DNA of 64,000 nt from Pollenia angustigena. Lineage: Eukaryota; Arthropoda; Insecta; Diptera; Polleniidae. Under the pieces are notes generated by a model. The model was not told the origin of the DNA and did not search any database. It worked only from the letters and a program-made list of their open reading frames with translations. Positions within the stretch are counted from its first letter, which is position 1; each line of letters starts with the position of its first letter. Made by a program: the position numbers and the translations under genes. The stretch spans positions 88,857,285 to 88,921,284 of the forward strand of contig OV884056.1 in assembly GCA_930367215.1 (NCBI GenBank), given 5' to 3'. Shown one piece after another: positions 9,625 to 21,045 of this stretch.

Positions 9625-11935
9625 ACACAGAACCAAAAGTGGTAGGTAAATAACGCAAAATAGGGTGTAGAATTGAAGAAAAGAAGGTTATTATACAACT
9701 AACAAAAATTTTCGTCTATTTAACTAAATTTAAAATTTTATTAAAATAGTCAAATTGAAGAAAATTCATCAATTTGAATAAGTGCGTTTGTTGTTTTCCA
9801 TTGTGTTAATTTGAATAAAATTTTGTTAAATTAAATAAAAAAAAATAGTTAATTTAAAAAAAATAATTATTCAAAATGAAAATTAATTCTTCATTTTAAC
9901 TTTTCACTTTTATTCAATTCTACGAATATTCGTTAATTTATTAAGCGTTTTAATATCCCGGTTGGAATTCTTTAAAAAGCGCCATTATATTATTATACCC
10001 TCCACCAAAAACATTTTTATTATTCATCTCAGACCCCATAAAGTATATATATTCTGGGTCCTTGAGTGATTCTAAGTCGATTTTGTCATGTCCGTCTGCC
10101 TGTCCGTCTGTCCGTCTGTTGAAAACACGCTCACTTTCGAACAACTCAAAAGAAATGAACAAACTTGGTGCCAAATTGCTTGTAGTTATCCTAAGCAGCT
10201 TAGGATTGAAATCACGCTGTTAAATTTCGTGAAGATCCGTCCAAAATTTACCCTAAGCCCCATATAAACACTTCTCCCGGAAAACAGTTTAGTACGCCTA
10301 AAACCGTAAAAAGTAACGCTAGCGTAAAAAAATTTGGTACGTTACAGTTTTTAGGACTAGAAATAACACTGTGCAATTTCGTGACGATCGGTCCATAATT
10401 TACCTTAGGCCCCATATAAACCCTACTACCGGAAAAGAGTTTAGTACGCCTAAAACCGTAAAAAATAATGCAATCATAACAATCATTTTGGCTTGGCACA
10501 GTTATATAGGACTGTAAATGATACTGTGAAATTTCGTGAAGATCGGTACATAATTTACCCTAGGCCCCATAGAAACCCTACTCCCGGAAAACAGTTTAGT
10601 ACACCTAAAACCATAATTAATAACAAATCGTCACAGTTTAAGATAATAATAACATCATACAGATATTACTCCTTAAACATTCGAACTGTCGGTGGAGGGT
10701 ATCAAAGATTCGGCACAGCCGAATATAGCACTCTAACTTGTTTAGTTTTATATTTATAATTATTTTAATATTTTAGAGATATTTTAATTTAAAACACTGA
10801 ATATATATAGTTTTTCTTTGTGTTTTATGCACACTTTAAGTGCGAAATGACAACTAAAGCAAACGATGCAGTTGCCAACCGCATGTTTTTAAATATTGAA
10901 GAAATTTTTTTAATTCAACGTGCCTTTATTCAATGTGAAGAAATTTATTTAAATTGAATAATTTTATATTCAACATTTTTTCATTTTTCGAATTTATTCT
11001 ATGAGCTAAATTTCAGTTATGTATTTTAAGCTGTTATGATACTTGCTATTTTTTGTATTTTTTCTATATTGGAGAACAGTGCAAATATATTTGCATAGGA
11101 AAACTGACTAAGTGTAAAGAGTATGATTATATCATAAAAAATCTTGAAATGTCAAACAAATATACATTTGTTATCGATAGATAATCTAAGACTGTCAAAA
11201 AAAATATAAAATTTTTTAACTTAAAATTGACATTTCCAGATTAATTGTTAGCACTGTTGCCAATTTTTTAGTTTTTGATCGAAAGTAGCGGTTTTTAACT
11301 TTTTTTTGCGATTTTTAGCTTTTTTGACGGGTTTTTGTGGGGAAAAAACGTGGGCAGTATTGTTTGTTTTGTTTACATTTTATCAAATTGTATTTCTTGT
11401 TCTTTCTCGCATTTGTTGTTTCATTCAGTCAATCCTAAAAAAATCCAATACAAAAAATAGCAAGTATCATAACACCTTTATAAAGCTTTTTTGTAATAGT
11501 TCTATTCCTTCAATTTTTCAGAAATGACTTTGAATAATTTTATTAAATTTAACTGAAATCATTTATTTAATTTTAACAAAATTTCTTAACTTATTCGTGC
11601 CTTTAGTCAATTTGAATTAATTTTGGTATGTTAATTTGAATAAATACATGTGTTATTTAAAATAAATATTTTTACGAATAGCTTCCACCATTTTAAATAA
11701 ATTTTTGCTTATTTGACAGAATTTGTGTGTTATTTTTAAGAAAATTTTATTCAAATTAGCAAATGTGACTAAAATAATTTTTAACTAAAAAAATTTGTTG
11801 ATTTAAATAAAAAATAGTTTATTTGAAGAATGTTTTTGTGTATTTGAATAAAAACCCAGTTGATTTGAATATTTTTTTCGTTAAAAGTTACCGATGCTTT
11901 TTTGTTAATTTTACCTACGGAGATTTGGTTCAGTT
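9625..11935. mobile_element. AT-rich nonautonomous element with weak TIRs
   Basis: The ends are imperfect inverted repeats: CAGAACCAAAAGTGGTAGGT on the left and, inward from the right, CTGAACCAAATCTCCGTAGG. Subterminal regions (9715-9910 and 10860-11890) are dense in TTTGAATAAA-like motifs. A different dispersed element sits at 9990-10745. No clear TSD was found, so the superfamily is open. The sequence just outside the right end (TTAAACTGGCATAGAATGG) is homologous to the interior of the hAT2 element at 55985. Confidence 0.45.
9990..10745. mobile_element. Dispersed element with ATACCCTCCACC ends and ~150-bp modules
   Basis: It is bounded by ATACCCTCCACC (9995) and the complementary GGTGGAGGGTAT (about 10690), followed by CGGCACAGCCGAATATAG. 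A GTCCGTCTGTCCGTCTG tract lies at about 10100. Three modules, each with AATTTCGTGA, CGATCGGTCCATAATTTAC-like and AACAGTTTAGTACGCCTAAA segments, repeat at about 150-bp spacing. Reverse-oriented relatives occur at 37028-38070 and a diverged type at 46003-46663. This architecture is common in fly genomes; I do not know its class. Confidence 0.6.
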
Positions 11936-13362
11936 AAACTGGCATAGAATGGTTTTTGCATATTGTTGCATATTTTGGTAAAAAATCATATTTTAGTTTT
12001 AAATGGATATTTTAACATTTTTGGGTGACATATTTTTTAAATATTCATATTATAAAAAATGTTCTTCTTCAAAATTTCAAAATTGAATAAAAAAAATTTT
12101 CCAAAATCAAAATTTTTTTAATCAATGAATAATTTTTTTTGGAGCTCTGCTTAAAATACAAGATTTCAACAAAAGATTCTTTAGTTATTAACCAGTGCAG
12201 AACCTTGCATGGTTAAGGCTGCCAAGTCACCTAAAACAATTTATCCAAAACTGTTTCATAGTAAACAGAAAAAAGACACTCGGGATAAATCAAGTTTTTT
12301 ATGATTACTTTAAGTACGACTCGTACTCAAAAATTCAAGTACGAATAACACTAAAACGTACTCACAACAAGCCTAAATGGGGTTACTTTCGAAAATCAAT
12401 CCCGGAATTCCTTGAAATAAGTATAAAATTCTTAAATCAAGTAAAATAAAGATTGAACTTTTCGTTGTGTTTAACCCTCCGGCTTACGCATGTTTTGATT
12501 TTCTATACACATTGAAAAAAGTCTGGCCAGACTCATGTGTACTACGAAGAGTTAAAAAATAAATTTGAACTCTTGCTTCTCATTTAGTTTATATTTTTGG
12601 TTAAATATGTACATAAGATTTCTAAAGTAAAAACCATATCGAAAATGATTTGGATATTTGATCATTCTGTAATACGGGAAAGTAAATGAATTATAATTAT
12701 AATTTCTATTTTGGGTTTTTCCAAACACAAATTCGGGATGAAATCAACTTTAAAAACTTTAATCAAGCGCATTTTGAGATTGGTTCAATCTTAGTTTTTC
12801 TTAAATCAATCTCAAGTACGAATTCGGATTAAAAAAAATTTATAATTCTTTAATCAAGCGCATTTTCAGATTAATTCAATCTTAGTTTTACTAAAATCCA
12901 TCCATCTCCTTTTCGGATTATTTCAAGTACGAAATCGGGGTTGAATATGGATAATTTAAGTATTTTGCGATTGAAAATCCGTACTTGAATCAATCTTTCT
13001 GTACTTGATTCAAGAAAAATCGTACTCAACATACTATTAATACCGCTTCGGATTGATTTGAGTACGGATGGATTGATTTTTCTTTTGAGCGTACTTTCTA
13101 CGCAGATGGGTTACATCGAGTTGCAGAGGAAACGGGAAACAATGTGGAAGAAAGAATAGCCCGACAAATTAAAAAAAAATCCAAAACTTTTTTCAAAAAA
13201 ATATAGAATTTCAAACAATAATACAAATTTCAATTAATATTCTCCAAATGAATTGGCATCCTTTAAGTATTATTCAACTTCGGTTGACGTTGAGTTAAGT
13301 TTTAAAAAATATTACACATATGAATAACAATGGAATAAAAATAAAAAGTTTTTAGTGCATAT
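11936..13362. mobile_element. hAT2-related sequence, truncated
   Basis: It resembles the interior of the complete hAT2 at 55908-57054: TTTTTGCATATTGTTGCATA near 11950, a shared tract near 12050-12130, a GAAGAAAGAATAGCCCGACA segment near 13150 and GTTTTTAGTGCATAT at the end. The left terminus is missing. An internal stretch (12260-13090) carries repeated AAGTACGA, GTACTTGA and TCAATC motifs in both orientations. A frame at 12195-12449 has no recognisable domain. Confidence 0.5.
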
Positions 13363-13422
13363 TGGCGAAAAACAAGGCCATCTTCAACAACTTTTTGTAG
13401 GCCAATAAAATTTGAATTTGTT

Positions 13423-13942
13423 AAAAAAAAACGGCAAATGTTATTTCTGAAGAAGTTGAAAGAGTGCAAAATGAAATTAAAGATTTGAAAAAACTGTAGT
13501 TAACATTTATGACAAAAGTTTTGAAATTTTACATACTCCTGTTTTAACTTTGATTGATGGAAAAGTTTCGAATACAATCATACAAACATCAGGAATGGCT
13601 GTATGTTTTATATGTCAAGCTAAGCCAAGCGAAATGAACAATTTGGATGTATTAAGGACACACCCAGTTTGCGAGAATAAAATTTATGGAGTGCATATTG
13701 CATATAGCATACAACAAAAGTATTTCAAAGTGGAGAGTAAAAAAATCTACAAAACATGAAGGAGAAGTATCAAAAGCGGAAATCCAAAGGAATTTGAAAT
13801 TGGTTCTAGGCATAAATGTGGACATGGTTAAACAAGGAATGGGCTCAACGAACGAAGGCAATACCTCTAGACGATTGAAGATGTCATGCATATGTTACTT
13901 GCGAGAAGGATATATTGGAATTTCCTGATGAAGTAAAAAATT
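13423..13942 (+). pseudogene. Decayed transposase-like protein, duplicate copy
   Basis: This is the duplicate of 7240-7760 with the same blocks, internal deletions and stops. One A is missing from a homopolymer near 13490, so the open frame now begins only at about 13550. It shows the gene was already dead before the duplication. Confidence 0.6.
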
Positions 13943-14216
13943 TGTTATGTTAGTAAAGGTACACCAATTACTTTGTTTTTAAAATTTTGTTTTAATATTT
14001 CTTTTATTTGTTTACAGATATTTTCATTGAATATGGGCGTGACTGTTGCTGCATTTTATTTATATTTTAATCAAATAAAAAACACGAAAATTTAAACCTG
14101 TGTAGCTGTTTTAATCGATCTAGCTTTGCTAATAAGGAAAATATTGGATTTTTTGTGGTCATTTTGTGTGAGAGGTAGGCGTGGTTGTTAGCAGATTTTT
14201 GATAAAATTGCAATGA

Positions 14217-14924
14217 GCAAAAAATTGTGACTCTACAATGATTTTTAACTTTTGTAATATATGGGAAGTAGGCGTGCTTGTGCTCGGATTTTCTTCATAT
14301 TTGCAGTATTCTTTTATTACAACCAAATATTAGTCCATGCCGAAATTCAAGGCTATGAACAAAAAATTGTGACTCTACAATGATTTTTAACTTTTGTGTT
14401 ATATGGGAAGTAGGCGTGGTTGTGCTCGGGTTTCCTTCATATTTGCAGAATTCTTTTATCACAGCCAAATAATAGTCCATGCCGAAATTCAAGGCTCTGA
14501 ACAAAAAATTGTGACTCTACAATGATTTTTAACTTTTGTGTTATATGGGAAGTAGGCGTGGTTGTGCTCGGGTTTCCTTCATATTTGCAGAATTCTTTTA
14601 TCACAGCCAAATAATAGTCCATGCCGAAATTCAAGGCTCTGAACGAAAAATTGTGACTCTATAATGATTTTTAACTTTTGTGTTATATGGGAAGTAGGCG
14701 TGGTTGTGCTCGGATTTTCTTCATATTTGCAGTATTCTTTTATCACAACCAAATATTAGTCCATGCCGAAATTCAAGGCTCTGAACGAAAAATTGTGACT
14801 CTATAATGATTTTTAACTTTTGTATTATATGGAAAGTAGGCGTGGTTGTGCTCGGATTTTCTTCATTTTTGCAGCATTTTTTTATGCCGTACCGAAATTC
14901 AAGGCTCTACCATGTTTCCTTATA
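14217..14924. repeat. 142-bp tandem array, 5 units
   Basis: The duplicate of 8035-8600 with one extra 142-bp unit. The additional unit (about 14653-14794) combines features of its neighbours (CTATAATG with the full ATGGGAAGTAGGCG), as expected from unequal exchange or slippage within the array. Confidence 0.9.
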
Positions 14925-15947
14925 TTTAATGCCGCCATTCGTATGAAGCTGAACCACTGCGCGCCGCTGTCTCTCTTGATGTATTTTTCCATTGGACCAA
15001 GTTCGGCATTTCTTGATGTCGTTGGATAATCTTCCACTACATCGTTTTCAATGTTAACATTGTGACACTTACGCAAATGGTAAAGATATACATACTATAT
15101 AATTTAACAAACAATATCATACAATAACAACATTTTCTACTTTCAAGATATGATTTATAATAATTAATTCTTTATTTTTAAGCTTTTGGTTTATTTCTAA
15201 ATTTTTCACCCGAAATTGAAAAATCCCCTATTTTGAAAGTTTTTTAAAGTTTGATTTAAAAATAAAACAGCTGATACAATTGAGAAGGTAAGTTGCAAAA
15301 CTCGTTTGTTGCAAAATTAAAAATACGAGATGGCAAATGATTCTTACAGATCTTTTGGCGCTTTATAAGACATAATATTCTGATTGCATCAATGCATGTC
15401 CGTGATAAAATCGTGGAAGGGAACATGCATTGATACAATTGGTATATTTCTTCTCATAAAGCGCCAAAGGAACTTTTAGAATCAATTGTCATCTCGTATT
15501 TTTAATTTTGTTACGAGTTTTGCAACTTATGTACCTACTCAACTGTTTGTTAACATTTGTTTAATAAGAACATAAAATACATTTTTGAAATACAATGAGT
15601 ACTCAACACGGGTTTTGCTTACTAAACATTGATAATATTACAACCAGGGCTATGGCAGCGATATTTTTTGACTTTCCTACATTTTGTATAAAACACTTAA
15701 AACGTATGAGAATAAATAAAATTCTAAGCTTTTATATAATTTATTATTTAATAAAAAAAAAATTGTTCGATTAATCGACATTAATTAATCGATTTATTCG
15801 TTATTCGAAAATCGTCGTTTTGAAATTATTTGAACACGAGTTTGGTTTTGTTTGATCGATTAATCGAATTGTTCTTAATCGGTTGACAACTCTAATATTT
15901 ACGCAATTGTTCACCCAGTTCTGTTTTCATTTACTATCATTATAACT

Positions 15948-18258
15948 ACACAGAACCAAAAGTGGTAGGTAAATAACGCAAAATAGGGTGTAGAATTGAA
16001 GAAAAGAAGGTTATTATACAACTAACAAAAATTTTCGTCTATTTAACTAAATTTAAAATTTTATTAAAATAGTCAAATTGAAGAAAATTCATCAATTTGA
16101 ATAAGTGCGTTTGTTGTTTTCCATTGTGTTAATTTGAATAAAATTTTGTTAAATTAAATAAAAAAAAATAGTTAATTTAAAAAAAATAATTATTCAAAAT
16201 GAAAATTAATTCTTCATTTTAACTTTTCACTTTTATTCAATTCTACGAATATTCGTTAATTTATTAAGCGTTTTAATATCCCGGTTGGAATTCTTTAAAA
16301 AGCGCCATTATATTATTATACCCTCCACCAAAAACATTTTTATTATTCATCTCAGACCCCATAAAGTATATATATTCTGGGTCCTTGAGTGATTCTAAGT
16401 CGATTTTGTCATGTCCGTCTGCCTGTCCGTCTGTCCGTCTGTTGAAAACACGCTCACTTTCGAACAACTCAAAAGAAATGAACAAACTTGGTGCCAAATT
16501 GCTTGTAGTTATCCTAAGCAGCTTAGGATTGAAATCACGCTGTTAAATTTCGTGAAGATCCGTCCAAAATTTACCCTAAGCCCCATATAAACACTTCTCC
16601 CGGAAAACAGTTTAGTACGCCTAAAACCGTAAAAAGTAACGCTAGCGTAAAAAAATTTGGTACGTTACAGTTTTTAGGACTAGAAATAACACTGTGCAAT
16701 TTCGTGACGATCGGTCCATAATTTACCTTAGGCCCCATATAAACCCTACTACCGGAAAAGAGTTTAGTACGCCTAAAACCGTAAAAAATAATGCAATCAT
16801 AACAATCATTTTGGCTTGGCACAGTTATATAGGACTGTAAATGATACTGTGAAATTTCGTGAAGATCGGTACATAATTTACCCTAGGCCCCATAGAAACC
16901 CTACTCCCGGAAAACAGTTTAGTACACCTAAAACCATAATTAATAACAAATCGTCACAGTTTAAGATAATAATAACATCATACAGATATTACTCCTTAAA
17001 CATTCGAACTGTCGGTGGAGGGTATCAAAGATTCGGCACAGCCGAATATAGCACTCTAACTTGTTTAGTTTTATATTTATAATTATTTTAATATTTTAGA
17101 GATATTTTAATTTAAAACACTGAATATATATAGTTTTTCTTTGTGTTTTATGCACACTTTAAGTGCGAAATGACAACTAAAGCAAACGATGCAGTTGCCA
17201 ACCGCATGTTTTTAAATATTGAAGAAATTTTTTTAATTCAACGTGCCTTTATTCAATGTGAAGAAATTTATTTAAATTGAATAATTTTATATTCAACATT
17301 TTTTCATTTTTCGAATTTATTCTATGAGCTAAATTTCAGTTATGTATTTTAAGCTGTTATGATACTTGCTATTTTTTGTATTTTTTCTATATTGGAGAAC
17401 AGTGCAAATATATTTGCATAGGAAAACTGACTAAGTGTAAAGAGTATGATTATATCATAAAAAATCTTGAAATGTCAAACAAATATACATTTGTTATCGA
17501 TAGATAATCTAAGACTGTCAAAAAAAATATAAAATTTTTTAACTTAAAATTGACATTTCCAGATTAATTGTTAGCACTGTTGCCATTTTTTTAGTTTTTG
17601 ATCGAAAGTAGCGGTTTTTAACTTTTTTTTGCGATTTTTAGCTTTTTTGACGGGTTTTTGTGGGGAAAAAACGTGGGCAGTATTGTTTGTTTTGTTTACA
17701 TTTTATCAAATTGTATTTCTTGTTCTTTCTCGCATTTGTTGTTTCATTCAGTCAATCCTAAAAAAATCCAATACAAAAAATAGCAAGTATCATAACACCT
17801 TTATAAAGCTTTTTTGTAATAGTTCTATTCCTTCAATTTTTCAGAAATGACTTTGAATAATTTTATTAAATTTAACTGAAATCATTTATTTAATTTTAAC
17901 AAAATTTCTTAACTTATTCGTGCCTTTAGTCAATTTGAATTAATTTTGGTATGTTAATTTGAATAAATACATGTGTTATTTAAAATAAATATTTTTACGA
18001 ATAGCTTCCACCATTTTAAATAAATTTTTGCTTATTTGACAGAATTTGTGTGTTATTTTTAAGAAAATTTTATTCAAATTAGCAAATGTGACTAAAATAA
18101 TTTTTAACTAAAAAAATTTGTTGATTTAAATAAAAAATAGTTTATTTGAAGAATGTTTTTGTGTATTTGAATAAAAACCCAGTTGATTTGAATATTTTTT
18201 TCGTTAAAAGTTACCGATGCTTTTTTGTTAATTTTACCTACGGAGATTTGGTTCAGTT
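15948..18258. mobile_element. Duplicate of the AT-rich TIR element
   Basis: Copy of 9625-11935, including the nested ATACCCTCCACC-bounded element at about 16313-17068. No independent evidence beyond the duplication. Confidence 0.45.
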
Positions 18259-19685
18259 AAACTGGCATAGAATGGTTTTTGCATATTGTTGCATATTTTG
18301 GTAAAAAATCATATTTTAGTTTTAAATGGATATTTTAACATTTTTGGGTGACATATTTTTTAAATATTCATATTATAAAAAATGTTCTTCTTCAAAATTT
18401 CAAAATTGAATAAAAAAAATTTTCCAAAATCAAAATTTTTTTAATCAATGAATAATTTTTTTTGGAGCTCTGCTTAAAATACAAGATTTCAACAAAAGAT
18501 TCTTTAGTTATTAACCAGTGCAGAACCTTGCATGGTTAAGGCTGCCAAGTCACCTAAAACAATTTATCCAAAACTGTTTCATAGTAAACAGAAAAAAGAC
18601 ACTCGGGATAAATCAAGTTTTTTATGATTACTTTAAGTACGACTCGTACTCAAAAATTCAAGTACGAATAACACTAAAACGTACTCACAACAAGCCTAAA
18701 TGGGGTTACTTTCGAAAATCAATCCCGGAATTCCTTGAAATAAGTATAAAATTCTTAAATCAAGTAAAATAAAGATTGAACTTTTCGTTGTGTTTAACCC
18801 TCCGGCTTACGCATGTTTTGATTTTCTATACACATTGAAAAAAGTCTGGCCAGACTCATGTGTACTACGAAGAGTTAAAAAATAAATTTGAACTCTTGCT
18901 TCTCATTTAGTTTATATTTTTGGTTAAATATGTACATAAGATTTCTAAAGTAAAAACCATATCGAAAATGATTTGGATATTTGATCATTCTGTAATACGG
19001 GAAAGTAAATGAATTATAATTATAATTTCTATTTTGGGTTTTTCCAAACACAAATTCGGGATGAAATCAACTTTAAAAACTTTAATCAAGCGCATTTTGA
19101 GATTGGTTCAATCTTAGTTTTTCTTAAATCAATCTCAAGTACGAATTCGGATTAAAAAAAATTTATAATTCTTTAATCAAGCGCATTTTCAGATTAATTC
19201 AATCTTAGTTTTACTAAAATCCATCCATCTCCTTTTCGGATTATTTCAAGTACGAAATCGGGGTTGAATATGGATAATTTAAGTATTTTGCGATTGAAAA
19301 TCCGTACTTGAATCAATCTTTCTGTACTTGATTCAAGAAAAATCGTACTCAACATACTATTAATACCGCTTCGGATTGATTTGAGTACGGATGGATTGAT
19401 TTTTCTTTTGAGCGTACTTTCTACGCAGATGGGTTACATCGAGTTGCAGAGGAAACGGGAAACAATGTGGAAGAAAGAATAGCCCGACAAATTAAAAAAA
19501 AATCCAAAACTTTTTTCAAAAAAATATAGAATTTCAAACAATAATACAAATTTCAATTAATATTCTCCAAATGAATTGGCATCCTTTAAGTATTATTCAA
19601 CTTCGGTTGACGTTGAGTTAAGTTTTAAAAAATATTACACATATGAATAACAATGGAATAAAAATAAAAAGTTTTTAGTGCATAT

Positions 19686-19758
19686 CAAAAAGTAATTTCA
19701 ATTTTTGGGAATATAAAATTTTAATTTCAAAAGATTTTGCTTTCGTGCTTAATTCCCA
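19686..19758 (-). mobile_element. 5'-truncated Penelope-like 3' end, 15-bp TSD
   Basis: The 73-bp insert is the reverse complement of the 3' end at 3328-3400 (landmarks GAATTAAGCACGA and TTACTTTTTG). It is flanked by the 15-bp direct repeat GTTTTTAGTGCATAT at 19671-19685 and 19759-19773, a retroposition signature. It interrupts hAT2-related sequence that resumes with TTTTGTGCGCGATATTTTCG. Its left boundary is also the right breakpoint of the segmental duplication. Confidence 0.75.
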
Positions 19759-19815
19759 GTTTTTAGTGCATATTTTGTGCGCGATATTTTCGAGAAAAAG
19801 TATTGTAAACTGGCA

Positions 19816-21045
19816 GTTATAGAGTATGTAGAGTTAGAGTTAGAGAAGAGTTAGAGTAGAGTTAGTAAAGAGTAAGCGTAGAGTTAGGATAGAGTTAGAG
19901 TAGAGTTAGAGAAGAGTTAGAGTAGAGTTAGAGTAGAGTTAGTAAAGAGTAAGCGTAGAGTTAGGTAGAGTTAGAGTAGAGTTAGACTAGAGTTAGCGTA
20001 GAGTTAGAGTAGAGTTAGAGTAGAGTTAGAGTAGAGTTAGAGTAGAGTTAGCGTAGAGTTAGAGTAGAGTAGAGTAGAGTAGAGTAGAGTAGAGTAGAGT
20101 AGAGTAGAGTAGAGTAGAGTAGAGTTAGAGTTAGAGTTAGAGTAGAGTTAGAGTAGAGTTAGAGTAGAGTTAGAGTAGAGTTAGAGTAGAGTTAGAGTAG
20201 AGTTAGAGTAGAGTTAGAGTAGAGTTTAAGCAGAGTAGAGTACAGTTAGAGTAGAGTTAGAGTAGAGTTAGAGTAGAGTTAGAGTAGAGTTAGAGTAGAG
20301 TTAGAGTAGAGTTAGAGTAGAGTTAGAGTAGAGTTAGAGTAGAGTTAGAGTAGAGTTAGAGTAGAGTTAGAGTAGAGTTAGAGTAGAGTTAGAGTAGAGT
20401 TAGAGTAGAGTTAGAGTAGAGTTAGAGTAGAGTTAGAGTAGAGTTAGAGTAGAGTTAGAGTAGAGTTAGAGTAGAGTTAGAGTAGAGTTAGAGTAGAGTT
20501 AGAGTAGAGTTAGAGTAGAGTTAGAGTAGAGTTAGAGTAGAGTTAGAGTAGAGTTAGAGTAGAGTTAGAGTAGAGTAGAGTTAGAGTAGAGTTAGAGTAG
20601 AGTTAGAGTAGAGTTAGAGTAGAGTTAGAGTAGAGTTAGAGTAGAGTTAGAGTAGAGTTAGAGTAGAGTTAGAGTAGAGTTAGAGTAGAGTTAGAGTAGA
20701 GTTAGAGTAGAGTTAGAGTAGAGTTAGAGTAGAGTTAGAGTAGAGTTAGAGTAGAGTTAGAGTAGAGTTAGAGTAGAGTTAGAGTAGAGTTAGAGTAGAG
20801 TAGAGTTAGAGTAGAGTTAGAGTAGAGTTAGAGTAGAGTTAGAGTAGAGTTAGAGTAGAGTTAGAGTAGAGTTAGAGTAGAGTTAGAGTAGCGTTAGAGT
20901 AGAGTTAGAGTAGAGTTAGAGTAAAGTGAGAGTAGAGTTATAGTACAGTTAGAGAAGAGTTAGAGTAGAGTAGAGTTAGTATAGAGTTCGAGTAGAGTTA
21001 GAGCTAGAGTTAGAGTAGAGTTAGAGTACAGTTAGAGAAGAGTTG
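19816..21045. repeat. 11-bp minisatellite (GAGTTAGAGTA)n
   Basis: About 1.2 kb of the unit GAGTTAGAGTA in tandem with occasional deletions to GAGTA, giving a pure (GAGTA)n stretch near 20060-20115, and more variants at both margins. It encodes nothing and has no long open frame. The array continues at 22350-22620 beyond a LINE insertion and decays to about 23330. The unit does not match the insect telomere repeat TTAGG. Confidence 0.95.

Larger units (their letters stand above)
7181..13362. repeat. Tandem segmental duplication, copy 1
   Basis: This 6.2-kb block is repeated immediately downstream (13363-19685) in the same orientation. The two copies differ by a handful of substitutions and homopolymer changes plus one extra 142-bp unit in copy 2. 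Copy 1 starts inside hAT-type element A and ends inside a hAT2-related sequence at GTGCATAT. The junction reads GTGCATAT then TGGCGAAAAAC. Only a single T is shared between the two breakpoints. Confidence 0.95.
13363..19685. repeat. Tandem segmental duplication, copy 2
   Basis: This is the second copy of 7181-13362, with identical order: partial element A (13364-15894), AT-rich TIR element (15948-18258) with its nested module element (about 16313-17068), and the hAT2-related part (18259-19685). Offset from copy 1 is about 6182 bp before the 142-bp array and about 6323 bp after it. Single differences include C for T near 13549 and C for A near 14160. The near-identity implies a very recent event, or two haplotypes placed in tandem by the assembler. 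Confidence 0.95.

Noticed and set aside
10248..10759. Frames of 83-88 codons on both strands, repeated at 16571-17082
   Set aside because: They come from the modular CCCTCCACC element; each module gives similar pseudo-protein words, and the copy at 37028-38070 does not preserve one continuous frame.
20060..20820. Possible telomeric or subtelomeric repeat
   Set aside because: The unit GAGTTAGAGTA is not TTAGG-like and the array is interrupted by ordinary TEs; it is better called an interstitial minisatellite.
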